Positions 26,088 to 34,865 of a stretch of 64,000 nucleotides of DNA are shown piece by piece. The notes under the pieces were generated by a model. It worked only from the letters and a program-made list of their open reading frames with translations. It searched no databases and was not told the origin of the DNA. Source of the DNA: an uncultured Flavobacteriales bacterium. Lineage in GTDB: Bacteria > Bacteroidota > Bacteroidia > Flavobacteriales > CAJXXR01. Position numbers and translations under genes: made by a program. Location of the stretch: assembly GCA_913063375.1 (NCBI GenBank), contig CAJXXR010000011.1, positions 1 through 64,000 on the forward strand. The letters are read 5' to 3'. Position 1 is the first letter of the stretch, and each line of letters starts with the position of its first letter.

Positions 26088-26881
26088 TGGAATTATTATC
26101 AAAACTCACTCCAGCTGAGACACATCTTCTACTTCATAAATCAAAAGCAGAACTTAAGGATTTAATGAAATACACCTATATGGATCTGCTGTTTAAAAAA
26201 GTGCTTGCTCCTAAAAAAGTAATCAGACAAAATCAGAATGGAGGCAAAATCAGAACGTACAACTATATTTTGACAGGTATAAATTTCAATGAACACAAAG
26301 CTCTATCGCATGAATTGATCTATTTGACACCTTACACTAAAAATAAATCCATAAAAATCCTTTTTCAACATTTGATCTCAATGGCCTTTGAAAATTCAAA
26401 AGGAAAAAGGAGATACATTCAAAAGAATTTATTGAGCTCTCCACAGTTACAGCACTATGTTGAAAGTAGTTTATTCCACAAACTATTTGGAATTATCCAA
26501 CTGAACAAGGAAGGTAAATTGGCAAGAATAAAGATTCAAGAATCCATTAATATACTTGAAAAGGACTTCCATGAAATCCTTATTTCTGACGAAGAAAGGG
26601 CGCTAAAAATCCTTCACTCTATTAAAGGAAATATATTCCTACTGAACAATTTTGACTTTGAACTACTGAAAAAAGTCGACCGCCAATTGTTCAAAGAAAT
26701 TAAAAAGACTGAAAAACTTAGTGACTATGAGTTTTATGACTTCGAAGACTACGGATCATTTGACTCGTACGAAGATTCTTTTGACAGTAACTATGACAGT
26801 TCGGAAGCAAGCTTTTCAAGTGACAGCGGATGCAGCAGTGGCGGTTGTAGTGGATGCGGCGGATGTGGTGGTTGTAGTTAA
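26087..26881 (+). CDS. TIGR04222-like protein with Gly/Cys-rich tail, partner of the GRDP-like protein
   Basis: The 264-residue protein consists of a helical basic region (residues 1-215, beginning MELLSKLTPAETHLLLHKSK), an acidic Tyr/Phe/Asp/Ser-rich linker (SDYEFYDFEDYGSF and on), and a tail of Gly, Ser and Cys ending GCSGCGGCGGCS. Similar tails are found on TIGR04222-type proteins beside GRDP genes. Those usually have membrane helices, which are not evident here. The Cys-rich end could hold metal or form lipid or disulfide links; this is inference. The start overlaps the preceding stop by one base. A degenerate array repeat follows. Confidence 0.65.
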   Translation: MELLSKLTPAETHLLLHKSKAELKDLMKYTYMDLLFKKVLAPKKVIRQNQNGGKIRTYNYILTGINFNEHKALSHELIYLTPYTKNKSIKILFQHLISMAFENSKGKRRYIQKNLLSSPQLQHYVESSLFHKLFGIIQLNKEGKLARIKIQESINILEKDFHEILISDEERALKILHSIKGNIFLLNNFDFELLKKVDRQLFKEIKKTEKLSDYEFYDFEDYGSFDSYEDSFDSNYDSSEASFSSDSGCSSGGCSGCGGCGGCS

Positions 26882-26976
26882 ACCAGGTCCAATTTAATTT
26901 CATCTGTATAAACCATATTAATTAGCTGGTTCTTCAAAAGATTATCTTAATTCAAAAAAGTGTTGAAAATAATCTT

Positions 26977-27065
26977 CCAGACCGATTTAATATCTGTGTA
27001 GGTGTCGGTTAGATTCCCACTTTAAATACAAAAAGCCTTCTCTTTTGAGATGGCTTTTTTTATGG
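26977..27065 (+). repeat. Array repeat R5, relic of the 3' half
   Basis: After CCAGACCGATTTAATAT, which aligns with the anticodon part, comes GTGTCGGTTAGATTCCCACTTTAAATAC, an eroded T-arm and acceptor end. The terminator AGCCTTCTC/GAGATGGCT with loop TTTT, a T-run and ATG follow as in R1-R4. The 5' arm motif is not recognisable. Confidence 0.65.
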
Positions 27066-27107
27066 GATTACATTTTTAAAAATACTAACGGATATACGGT
27101 ATTTGGC

Positions 27108-27449
27108 CTATTTTAAGTCCATATCCCAACTTACCACACCGTATCTCTCTGAACATACTGCAGTAGAACCTTTTTCATCGTCATCATAGAAGAAACTAAA
27201 TTCTAAAGACTTATTTTCAATAAATTCACTGAGATCTTTTGATGAATCAACCATACTAGCAAATAGGTCCTTTAATTCCGAAAGCTCTTTTAAACATTTA
27301 TCTTTAGACAAATCTGTAGATTTTGTATACTTCGACCAGCCAGTAACTTCTACAATATTTGATTCTTTCACTCCCAACCTAATATCTCCTACAGAAAAAT
27401 AATGACCATCTTTCAAAAACTCCAATGCTATTTTAATTCTTTTTTCCAT
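27108..27449 (-). CDS. Hypothetical protein, 113 residues
   Basis: A small acidic cytoplasmic protein (MEKRIKIALEFLKDGHYFSV at the start; FSFFYDDDEKGSTAVCSERY near the end). I recognise no family. The composition is that of a real globular protein, the start has a plausible A-rich upstream region, and the codon use matches its neighbours. It is oriented against the array direction and lies between relic repeats R5 and R6. It might be an immunity-type or orphan accessory protein, but nothing in the sequence shows that. Confidence 0.6.
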   Translation of the reverse strand: MEKRIKIALEFLKDGHYFSVGDIRLGVKESNIVEVTGWSKYTKSTDLSKDKCLKELSELKDLFASMVDSSKDLSEFIENKSLEFSFFYDDDEKGSTAVCSERYGVVSWDMDLK

Positions 27450-27678
27450 AATTACTAAACTTGTTTTGTTAGATTCACCGGAATAACCTGATCAAATATA
27501 AACGCCCTTCCTTCACCCCCTACTAATGCAATAGTTTCAATTTGAAGCAGTGAATTGGGTATGACACTATTTGCGGGCAAAGCTAATTCAATCTGAGCTT
27601 TTATGTGGCCTAAAATTTCTATTATTCACTAAATCCATCATTTCCAGAATCAACCTTAGATCAGAAAGCAATAAAAAG

Positions 27679-27775
27679 GAACTTAGAAATGCATATATTT
27701 TTTATCATATTCAGACTTTAAAACCGTCTAAAAGCACTTATATTAGGCAGCAATAAATAGATAACCAGACATAAC
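27679..27775 (+). repeat. Array repeat R6, relic of the 5' half
   Basis: The series GAAATGCATATATTTTTTATCA, TCAGACTTTAAAACCGTCTA, GCACTTATATTAGGCAGC, AAATAGATAACCAGAC aligns block by block with the arm motif, hairpin and paired direct repeats of R1-R4. It ends at the start of the tRNA-derived part. It lies in the 346-bp gap 27450-27795, where nothing else was found. Confidence 0.7.
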
Positions 27776-27795
27776 ACTCCCGAGAATAATTCAAT

Positions 27796-28383
27796 ATGAA
27801 AACACTAGAGAAAATTCTTATAGCCATGGCCTTTCTTGGACTGGTTTTTCAATATTTACATTGGCCAGGGGCAAACGAACTTCAATTATTAGGGTTAAGT
27901 CTTCTTGCTCAATTGTATTTCATTTTTGGATTTGCATTATTCAACCAAATTAGGTTTAGAAAAATTGGAAGAAAATCATTTTCTGAAGTTGGATCCGCAA
28001 AAATTATAGGCGCCATAGGATCCGGTATACCAACAGCACTGGTAATTTTAGGCATTCTCTTTAAAATTCAACTATGGCAAGGCAGGGACGACTTATTAGG
28101 AACCAGTTTATACCTATTATTACCTGTCGTAATTTTCCTATTTTTAAAGAGAAGTGATCGCTACTATAGAGTGATGATCAAAAGAGTTTCTGTACTCACC
28201 TTGGTAGGTCTGTTTTTTTTTTCATTGAGCACTCGAAACTTGGTTGCTTGGAATTTACGAGATACACCTGAATTAATTCAACCACATATTGACTTTCTGG
28301 AAAATCCGAACAAGGAAACCAAAGAAAATTTGAAAAATGCTAGAAATGCACTGAGGAGTAATGAATTGCACCCAAGGAACTAA
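27796..28383 (+). CDS. Membrane protein with GldL-like N-terminal motif
   Basis: The 195-residue inner-membrane protein has about five hydrophobic segments. Its start KILIAMAFLGLVFQYLHWPG followed by ANEL resembles the first helix pair of GldL, the T9SS/gliding motor protein, which carries a similar HWPGA segment. A second, similar element (GILFKIQLWQGRDDLLG) follows the third helix. The cytoplasmic C-terminal coiled region and length of GldL are missing, so it is not gldL itself. Small proteins of this type are common in Flavobacteriia without known role. It stands directly after R6 and may be the first gene outside the array. Confidence 0.6.
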   Translation: MKTLEKILIAMAFLGLVFQYLHWPGANELQLLGLSLLAQLYFIFGFALFNQIRFRKIGRKSFSEVGSAKIIGAIGSGIPTALVILGILFKIQLWQGRDDLLGTSLYLLLPVVIFLFLKRSDRYYRVMIKRVSVLTLVGLFFFSLSTRNLVAWNLRDTPELIQPHIDFLENPNKETKENLKNARNALRSNELHPRN

Positions 28384-28497
28384 GAGCCTCCCGTTTGCTA
28401 TTAATAATTCAATATTATTCCCCCATCAAAATCCTCATTCATCCATTGATCTTGAGAGGGAATAAAGCGCTATTTAGTATATTAATGAAGAGTGATT

Positions 28498-29133
28498 TTA
28501 CAATCTAAGCCCTACTCCTACCGTAAAATCCGTTGTAGAAATATTCTTACTGCTTATATAATAATCTGACCTTGGCTTAGTGTTAAAAAAATCAACGTTT
28601 GCCATAAGATCAATCTTATCACTAGCATGAAATCTAGCCGATGTTCCGTAAGAATACGCTATTTCAGACATATTTGATTCTGGCACATAGATAGTGGTTG
28701 TAGACGTTCCATTACCCCAGGTAGTTGAACTATCAAATCTATGTTTCTCATAGGTCGTGGAAGCCATTCCCGCAAGTAATCTAAAATCAAAGGCAAATCG
28801 CCCAGTAGGGATACTAAACATACCTCCAGCCAAAAAACTAGTAGTAATAAACCTTGGAGATGCATTGGTTACATTTGGAATTTCGGTATCCCAAGAACTC
28901 ATTGAAAACCTTCCTGCTAATCCAAAATTCTTATTAAGCATATAACCTCCATTAATACCAAAGGTAGTACCCTCTTGTGCAAAATGAGCATTTTCCTCAT
29001 ACAATTCAGATCGAGCAAATTCACCTGTAGGGTTGGAATTCCCCACGATAACACTTACAAATCCAGTTCCTTCAAATTGGGCAAAACCAAGGCTACTCAA
29101 TAATAAAGCGCCTCCAAAAAGTATCTTTTTCAT
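28498..29133 (-). CDS. Outer-membrane beta-barrel protein
   Basis: The 211-residue protein starts at the ATG at 29133 (MKKILFGGALLLSSLGFAQ), giving a good signal peptide; the open frame extends 30 bases further upstream without need. The mature part alternates Gly/aromatic strands (FGLAGRFSMSSW, FAFDFRLLAGMAS, SARFHASDKIDLMANVDFF) and ends in TTDFTVGVGLRL, a C-terminal barrel strand. It fits the eight-stranded outer-membrane barrel (PF13568-like) class of Bacteroidota. No substrate is implied. It is a single-gene unit. Confidence 0.78.
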   Translation of the reverse strand: MKKILFGGALLLSSLGFAQFEGTGFVSVIVGNSNPTGEFARSELYEENAHFAQEGTTFGINGGYMLNKNFGLAGRFSMSSWDTEIPNVTNASPRFITTSFLAGGMFSIPTGRFAFDFRLLAGMASTTYEKHRFDSSTTWGNGTSTTTIYVPESNMSEIAYSYGTSARFHASDKIDLMANVDFFNTKPRSDYYISSKNISTTDFTVGVGLRL

Positions 29134-29339
29134 ATTTAAATATAATTTTAAAACATTAACCAAAGATAAAATTTATTCCGAGATGAGTATCAGTATCCAT
29201 AGCCGCTTATTGAATGAACTTACATCCGTATAATCTCCGTACTGAATGGAGAAAAAGGCTCCTTTTTCATCTTTACTTTTGTAAACAATTTACAATAGTT
29301 AAAACCCTTTTATTCTTCCCATTGATGGGAAGAAGACCA

Positions 29340-29476
29340 AAAGATCTAGGCCTATTATAAATCGAAATAGTTTTACTGGATTCACTATTTATTAACAAGA
29401 GAATAGTCCGATTGAATGTACTTAGGAAAAAAAAACATCAAATGATAAAGGAAAATGCCTAGCGGCATAAGTGAAA
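29340..29476. repeat. Possible relic of the interspersed intergenic repeat
   Basis: AATGATAAAGGAAAATGCCTAGCGGCATAAGTGAAAT resembles the GCCTAGCGGC block of the repeats at 4860 and 7600. The other blocks are mostly lost. The remainder of the 343-bp gap 29134-29476 shows no gene. Confidence 0.35.
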
Positions 29477-30085
29477 TCAAAACACTTTTCTAAAAAACAA
29501 TCCATAGTTCTCAATCATGTTATAATCCTTACCAATTTCACGTAGATTGGCTGCCAAACCAAACTGATTATTTTTATAATCGAGCCCCAAGCGCATACGC
29601 TGTACACTGTCTAAATGGTGCTCTTTATCTATTAAAGAATTTACTTCTAATGAGGTGTAGAGTTTCCAATTATCACAAAGCTGTGGATAGTATTTGAAGA
29701 CAGAAAAAGAGCCAAACCTTGTTTCATCATGCTGTTCTACCGCTAATAGACTATAGATTAAAAAGCGCTTATCAATATTTAAATAACTCAATCCAAAAAG
29801 ACCGCTAGCCCCATTACCACTAGTAATTCTACTTGCAAGGGTTGCCCCCAATCCCAATTTAGACTTATAATTGAAAAATACCACCGTACTCATGGTTGCG
29901 TTATTCTCTTGACTGATAATTGCACGTGTTTGACTATAGACTATATACTTGAAGCTGGAATCACTCATATTTTCCATAAACTGAATATCCACAAATACAT
30001 TTTCTGTTCCAGGCATCAGCTCTATACTTTGAGCAATACCCTTATTAATACTAAAAAACAATATTAGAATAGCTAGAATTTTCAT
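29477..30085 (-). CDS. Exported protein, probably outer-membrane barrel
   Basis: The 202-residue protein has signal peptide MKILAILILFFSINKGIAQ. The mature part has short amphipathic strands (SKLGLGATLASRIT, FLIYSLLAVEQ, QRMRLGLDYKNNQFGLAANL) and ends with GLFFRKVF, a terminal aromatic typical of outer-membrane barrels. I do not recognise a named family. It lies alone between the relic repeat and the divergent MORN lipoprotein gene. The assignment to the outer membrane is from pattern only. Confidence 0.6.
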   Translation of the reverse strand: MKILAILILFFSINKGIAQSIELMPGTENVFVDIQFMENMSDSSFKYIVYSQTRAIISQENNATMSTVVFFNYKSKLGLGATLASRITSGNGASGLFGLSYLNIDKRFLIYSLLAVEQHDETRFGSFSVFKYYPQLCDNWKLYTSLEVNSLIDKEHHLDSVQRMRLGLDYKNNQFGLAANLREIGKDYNMIENYGLFFRKVF

Positions 30086-30286
30086 TATGCTAACATATTA
30101 AATATCAACAATATAAATATACAACAAATTCAAGACTAGAACTTTACGATTCAGTAATAAGATGATATATGATTTTACGTTTAACGCAATCTACTGTCAC
30201 AGGAATAAATCCAACATTCTCCCACTAATCCCACTAGAAATATTATTTTTAGCCTTGTATAAAACATTTTTGATATATACCGCACT

Positions 30287-32230
30287 ATGAAAAACATCCT
30301 TCGCTTTGGCATTTTACTTATAAGCCTTTTACTAGTGCATGCCTGTAAGGTGAAAAAGCAAGCCGGCACCAGCCAACTCGCAAAGATATATCACACCAAC
30401 GGTAAACTACATATCAGTGGAAATATAGCAAATGGCCACTGGTCGGATTCTGTTTATACCTATACAGAGTCAGGCCCCTTGGAAAAAGTAGAATTTTATA
30501 AAGACAGGGTCTGCCAAAAGTTAATGAGTTATGCTGAAAATGGAACGTTAACTTCATTGGTAAAAAGGAAAAAAGGCCAGGCCTTGGCGTATAAAATGAT
30601 ATACAAGCCCAACGGAAATTATTCCCAGCATTATACCCTTCCTTTACGCGATGACAACCTATACAACAGGGATTACAATTACGAAAAGAGGATAAAAGTT
30701 GGCGCTTACTTCCAATACTTTGAAGATAGAAATCAACTTCAAAGCTTTAGTATCAAAGGATATTCTTCCGCTTATCAAAAATACCTTCCCTGGGTTAACT
30801 GGGATGAAAATTTAAAACAATGGGGGGTATCTGATAAAAATGGTAAAAGAAATGCTGAATATTTTCAAGGAGAATATACTGCCAAAACAAATTTACCAAC
30901 CGGAAAATGGCTCCTTAAAGATCAAAAAAGTATTCCCATTCTTAAGGTTGATTTTTCTAATGGGAAATTAACAGGAGCATTCAACTATTATAGTGGAAAG
31001 GGGGTATTACTGTATGAAGCAAACTATAAAGATGATGTACCAAATGGCCCATTTCACATTTTTTCTGAGAAGGGATTACCACTAGTAGAAGGCGCTTACG
31101 CCAAGGGTAAAAAGAACGGGATTTGGAAACATTATACAACGGAAGGAGTACTAGAAAAGGAAGAACATTTTGAGGATGGGATACCAGCTAGTACTACTAA
31201 AATTTTCTATCCAAATAGCACACAACTCTTAGAGCTAATCCAATATGATAATGGGGCTCAACTAATAAATGAAGGCATATCTTGGCATAAAAATGGAAAT
31301 ATTTCGAAATTCAAAAATCAAGTTAGTTATTACGAAAATGGCGAAGTAACATTAGAACATCATGAAAAAGCCAAGTTGTATCAAAAATACCATGAGAATG
31401 GAGTATTGGCAGAACTTAGAATTCACCCCCTTAGAATATTGTATGACACCAAGGGAAAGGTGACAACTGCCTATTATAAAAAGTCCTACGGTAAGAACCT
31501 AATTGCAAGACATTCAATAAGAGGATTGAGCCTAAGGAATGAAAATAAAAAGGTCTCAAAATTCCCTAATAGGCTTAAGTGGGTGGCAGCCCCAAAGCTT
31601 CAATTGAAAGAAGACCTAATCCTTGACGAAGCTGGAAGAAGAGATGGTATATATAGATTGTACTACCCTACTGGACAAATACTGATAGAAATGAACTACA
31701 CATCTGGACAATTGGATGGACCTGTAACATCTTGGAATTTAAAAGGAGAAATCAGACACCAAGCAAATTTCTACAAAGGTCTGCTAGATGGAGAATATAT
31801 TGAATACTCCGCAAATGGAACTATTCTAAAAAAAGAACATTACAACAAGGGAACAGCCATTGATACACAAATCGAATATGATTTCAATACCGGAGACACC
31901 CTAAAAGTGTACGATCCAAAAACGGAAACAGCTAAGATTTATGGTCAGGGATTCCTACATAAAATTGAACGATTCAAGAAGGGTAAATTACATGGATTTC
32001 AATTGGAATATTTCTCCAAAAGCAATCAAGTAAAAAACAGCCATAATTACCAAATGGGATTAAAACATGGCGTATCCACAGAGGTAGATGAAAAAGGAAA
32101 TAGCTTGAAAGGATCTTATAGCTATGGTAAAGAGCATGGAACCTTTGTATATTCAGATTCTAGCGGAAAAACACTGGTTATCAGTCAGTATATTTTAGGC
32201 CATTTGGTAGCTGAGGAGAAAAAAAACTAA
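30287..32230 (+). CDS. MORN-repeat (YwqK-like) lipoprotein
   Basis: The 647-residue protein has signal sequence MKNILRFGILLISLLLVHAC with a lipobox at Cys20. About fifteen MORN-variant repeats of roughly 22 residues follow, such as NGKLTGAFNYYSGKGVLLYE, DVPNGPFHIFSEKGLPLVEG and KKNGIWKHYTTEGVLEKEEH. These repeats build elongated beta-hairpin stacks that bind other proteins or membranes. Bacteroidota genomes carry many; databases sometimes label them as YwqK-type antitoxins, without toxin partners. Here no toxin gene is adjacent. It is probably an envelope scaffold. Confidence 0.82.
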   Translation: MKNILRFGILLISLLLVHACKVKKQAGTSQLAKIYHTNGKLHISGNIANGHWSDSVYTYTESGPLEKVEFYKDRVCQKLMSYAENGTLTSLVKRKKGQALAYKMIYKPNGNYSQHYTLPLRDDNLYNRDYNYEKRIKVGAYFQYFEDRNQLQSFSIKGYSSAYQKYLPWVNWDENLKQWGVSDKNGKRNAEYFQGEYTAKTNLPTGKWLLKDQKSIPILKVDFSNGKLTGAFNYYSGKGVLLYEANYKDDVPNGPFHIFSEKGLPLVEGAYAKGKKNGIWKHYTTEGVLEKEEHFEDGIPASTTKIFYPNSTQLLELIQYDNGAQLINEGISWHKNGNISKFKNQVSYYENGEVTLEHHEKAKLYQKYHENGVLAELRIHPLRILYDTKGKVTTAYYKKSYGKNLIARHSIRGLSLRNENKKVSKFPNRLKWVAAPKLQLKEDLILDEAGRRDGIYRLYYPTGQILIEMNYTSGQLDGPVTSWNLKGEIRHQANFYKGLLDGEYIEYSANGTILKKEHYNKGTAIDTQIEYDFNTGDTLKVYDPKTETAKIYGQGFLHKIERFKKGKLHGFQLEYFSKSNQVKNSHNYQMGLKHGVSTEVDEKGNSLKGSYSYGKEHGTFVYSDSSGKTLVISQYILGHLVAEEKKN

Positions 32231-32319
32231 ATAGTATACACACTACTAGGATTATGCTATTTTTCAATTAATTGTATATTAGCATATTAATAAAAATATT
32301 TACTACAATTTAACATTCA

Positions 32320-33630
32320 ATGAAAAGAATAATACAAGTCCTTACACTGATCGGCTTTGCTTTCTCAGCTAAAGCCCAAACACTATCGGACAGTTTACTG
32401 GTTCATTTAGAAATGACGGGGAACTCCCTAGACGGTTCTGGAAATAACAATGATGGAACAGTTTCAGGAGCTACACTTACAAATGACCGTTTTGGGAATC
32501 CCAATTCGGCGTATCTATTTGACGGAATAAATGACTATATAAGTTTCACCTCCGATTTCGATTATGAAGAGCGGACCTATCAATATTGGTTCGAGCCACA
32601 TTCTATTGGTACTGTATCTGGCTGTATATTTTCATCCGATCAGCCAAATCTAGACTATGGACGCACAAGTGCTTCTATTCAATTAATAGGAGGCCAAAAT
32701 ACCATGAAATGGCAACAGGGAAGCTCTGTTTATCATATGACAGGCCTGAATACCAATCAATGGTATCTAGCCACTACAGTGGTTACTGTTGATAGTACCT
32801 ATTTTTACCTTTGCGACAGTTTGGTTTCAACCATAGGTACATCTACTTATACTTCCAACAATGGAAATAGTTATGCTTCCATTGGTAAAACAAGAGTCAA
32901 CGACCGATTTTTTCACGGTAAGGTAGATGAGTTTAGAGTCTATAATAGAGCATTAACAGCCTCTGAGATAACCGACTTATGTGGTGAAAACACAGTCACT
33001 AACGAAAACCTATTCCTTTCAATTTGTGAGGACAGCTATACTTCCCCAAGCGGTGACTCTATCTGGTATACAGATGGAATCTACATGGATACAATTTATA
33101 ATACATTTGGTAGTATTGACAGTATTTACACCATAAATCTTTCTTTTATAGAAATAGATAGCTCCATTTTACAAACCAATTCTAGCCTACTAGCCGTTAT
33201 GACTGGTGCAAATTATCAATGGCTTGATTGCGACAATGGATATAGCGCTATTTCCGGTGCAACCAACCAATCATTCAGTCCTTCTATCACCGGTTCTTAC
33301 GCTGTAGCAGTAAGTATAGCCAACTGTGTAGACACTTCGGATTGCATTAGATTCGAAAAAGGGATAGGTCTAGATGAGTTTGATATCTCTTTAAAACTAA
33401 ATCTTCATCCAAACCCTACAAGAGATGGTTTATTTACCATCGAATTGGGAAACAAGCACGAAAATATTAGCCTAAGTATTTACAGTATCGAAGGGAAATT
33501 GATCCGTAAGGAAAACTATTTTGATACCGATGAAATTCTTGGTATCTCTCCTAAAGAAGAGGGTATTTATCTATTGAAAGTTCAAACAAATGAAAATCAA
33601 TTTGGACATCTCAAATTGATCAACTTATAA
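32320..33630 (+). CDS. LamG-domain secreted protein with T9SS sorting domain
   Basis: The 436-residue protein has signal peptide 1-20 (ending FSAKAQT). A concanavalin-like LamG domain follows (about 25-225: LVHLEMTGNSLDGSGNNNDG, AYLFDGINDYISF, GKVDEFRVYNRALTASEI), characteristic of carbohydrate- or matrix-binding surface proteins. An Ig-like segment with NYQWLDCDNGYSAISGATNQ and a sorting domain from LNLHPNPTRDGLFTIELGNK complete it. It is probably displayed on the surface by T9SS, with adhesion or polysaccharide binding as the likely role. Confidence 0.88.
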   Translation: MKRIIQVLTLIGFAFSAKAQTLSDSLLVHLEMTGNSLDGSGNNNDGTVSGATLTNDRFGNPNSAYLFDGINDYISFTSDFDYEERTYQYWFEPHSIGTVSGCIFSSDQPNLDYGRTSASIQLIGGQNTMKWQQGSSVYHMTGLNTNQWYLATTVVTVDSTYFYLCDSLVSTIGTSTYTSNNGNSYASIGKTRVNDRFFHGKVDEFRVYNRALTASEITDLCGENTVTNENLFLSICEDSYTSPSGDSIWYTDGIYMDTIYNTFGSIDSIYTINLSFIEIDSSILQTNSSLLAVMTGANYQWLDCDNGYSAISGATNQSFSPSITGSYAVAVSIANCVDTSDCIRFEKGIGLDEFDISLKLNLHPNPTRDGLFTIELGNKHENISLSIYSIEGKLIRKENYFDTDEILGISPKEEGIYLLKVQTNENQFGHLKLINL

Positions 33631-33920
33631 ATAAATTAGGCGAATACTAAATCAAAAAAACTCATCTAAAACCCAAGTATAGGGATTGTAATGAAAGCTA
33701 TTCCTCAATTCTTTATTCTTACGAATTGAACGTAAGGCTGCCAAAAAATAACATATATTAGCCAGTATGGACTTTTTTCAAGAAGTAATGCTTGCCGAAT
33801 GACTAATTCCGACAAGTATTGCTTTTCTAAGAATGGAAATTTCAAAATTTGAACGGAGACTGAAAATACTCATTAACGAAGCACCTAACCTATTGTTAAT
33901 ACTGGAAAAGCAAATATACC

Positions 33921-34238
33921 ATGAGTCAAAAAGAAAGCATAGAAGTAAACATCTCCCAAGATTCCGATGCAACCTTATTCAGAGCTATCGCTCGATTCAT
34001 TAACTATGAATTTATAGTTGAATTTATAGAGACAAAAAACGAACCAAATCAAAGGTCATGGATTTTCAAATACGAGAATACAACCTTCGCACTTCACGCT
34101 GAAAATCAGGTCGGTATATCCATATTCACATCTGAAGTCTCGGAGAATAGTGCGGCATTGCTCAAGTCGATAAGTAGTAGGATTCAAAAGGAAAGATCCA
34201 ACCCTTCCTCTAGACATCTACCGTATAAAGGACTTTGA
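33921..34238 (+). CDS. Hypothetical protein, 105 residues
   Basis: A small soluble protein starting MSQKESIEVNISQDSDATLF, with a mixed alpha/beta pattern and a basic end (QKERSNPSSRHLPYKGL). No family is recognised. The start is an ATG and codon use is like its neighbours. The 290-bp gap before it shows an imperfect inverted repeat (AAGTAATGCTTG with CAAGTATTGCTT, 33784-33825) of unknown meaning. It could be cytoplasmic; no signal peptide or membrane helix is visible. Confidence 0.5.
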   Translation: MSQKESIEVNISQDSDATLFRAIARFINYEFIVEFIETKNEPNQRSWIFKYENTTFALHAENQVGISIFTSEVSENSAALLKSISSRIQKERSNPSSRHLPYKGL

Positions 34239-34308
34239 TTTATTTTTAGAAAATGGGTTTTTATTACAACGATCAATTTTAAAACTAAGATAATTCCGTC
34301 TATAAATT

Positions 34309-34493
34309 TGGCGAGTTCAAGATAAAAGGGTCATATTTGCAGCAGTAAAAACCAACAAAAGAACGAATTAGAACCTATGAATAACTTATACCGACATACA
34401 AAGGATGCTGAAAAGCGATTTCTATGATAGATGGAATAGGTGAAAAATATACTAAGTCGAAGAAAGCATCCAAAAAATTGGATGCTTTTTTTT
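34309..34493 (+). ncRNA. Short transcript unit: promoter, 16-codon ORF and terminator
   Basis: TTTG at about 34310 and CATATTTG (one mismatch to TAnnTTTG) about 21 bp later form a plausible promoter. A 16-codon ORF (34377-34427, MNNLYRHTKDAEKRFL) follows, then a terminator AAGCATCCAA/TTGGATGCTT with eight T (34464-34492). It may be a small RNA or a leader. It is part of the 700-bp gap before the rtcB operon. Confidence 0.4.
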
Positions 34494-34727
34494 ATGCTTT
34501 TTTTTCTATCAGAAAAATAATAGCCTCTCAGCCAATGGCAACTGTAACAAACAGTTATAAAAAAATGCACTATCTGTAATTTACGGACAGGAATCCTATT
34601 GTCTAAAAACTACAGCAACCGTCTGACTATCAGTGTTTTATTATTTATTTTTCCTTGTGTAATTCAAAAATGTATTGAATCTTTGCAACGCAATAAAGCA
34701 AAACAATTTTTTAAAAACGAAGTAATT

Positions 34728-34865
34728 ATGAACTGTATACAACTACAATTCCACAGCAAGAACCAGGTTCTATTGTGCACTGCTTCGAGACTTCTTTTCC
34801 TATAAAATAGTTCTTATACCTATCTATATGAAAAAGTCCGAAGCCACACGTTTCGGACTTTTTTT
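34728..34865 (+). promoter_or_regulatory. Possible leader ORF and attenuator before the rtcB-prfH operon
   Basis: A promoter-like CTTG-N21-AATCTTTG lies upstream (about 34655-34687). A 25-codon ORF at 34728-34805 (MNCIQLQFHSKNQVLLCTAS...) is followed by a strong terminator at 34831-34865 (AAAGTCCGAA/TTCGGACTTT). The first operon gene starts 74 bp later. A CCCCA/TGGGG pair at 34868-34886 lies in between. The order fits attenuation, but a separate short RNA is equally possible. Confidence 0.4.

Larger units (their letters stand above)
11397..27775. mobile_element. tRNA-Leu-anchored cassette array with tyrosine recombinase
   Basis: The array runs from the 3' part of the intact tRNA-Leu through one integrase gene, cargo, and six repeat copies (R1-R6) ending at the last recognisable relic. 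Cassette 1 (to R1) carries the integrase and two T9SS proteins. Cassettes 2 and 3 (to R2 and R3) each carry an M43 metalloprotease and a lipoprotein. Cassette 4 (to R4) carries one small secreted protein. Beyond R4 lie a YdeI gene, a GRDP-like pair (to R5) and an unknown protein (to R6). The repeats lose similarity to the tRNA with distance. The right boundary of the insertion is uncertain because R6 is truncated. Confidence 0.85.

Noticed and set aside
11397..27775. Interpretation as a prophage or ICE
   Set aside because: No capsid, terminase, replication, relaxase or type IV secretion genes are present; only the recombinase and accessory cargo.
27796..28383. Call as gldL
   Set aside because: Only the first helix motif is similar; the periplasmic/cytoplasmic body of GldL and a neighbouring gldM are absent.
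30287..32230. YwqK-type antitoxin of a toxin-antitoxin system
   Set aside because: The MORN repeats explain the similarity. It is a lipoprotein and no toxin gene adjoins it.
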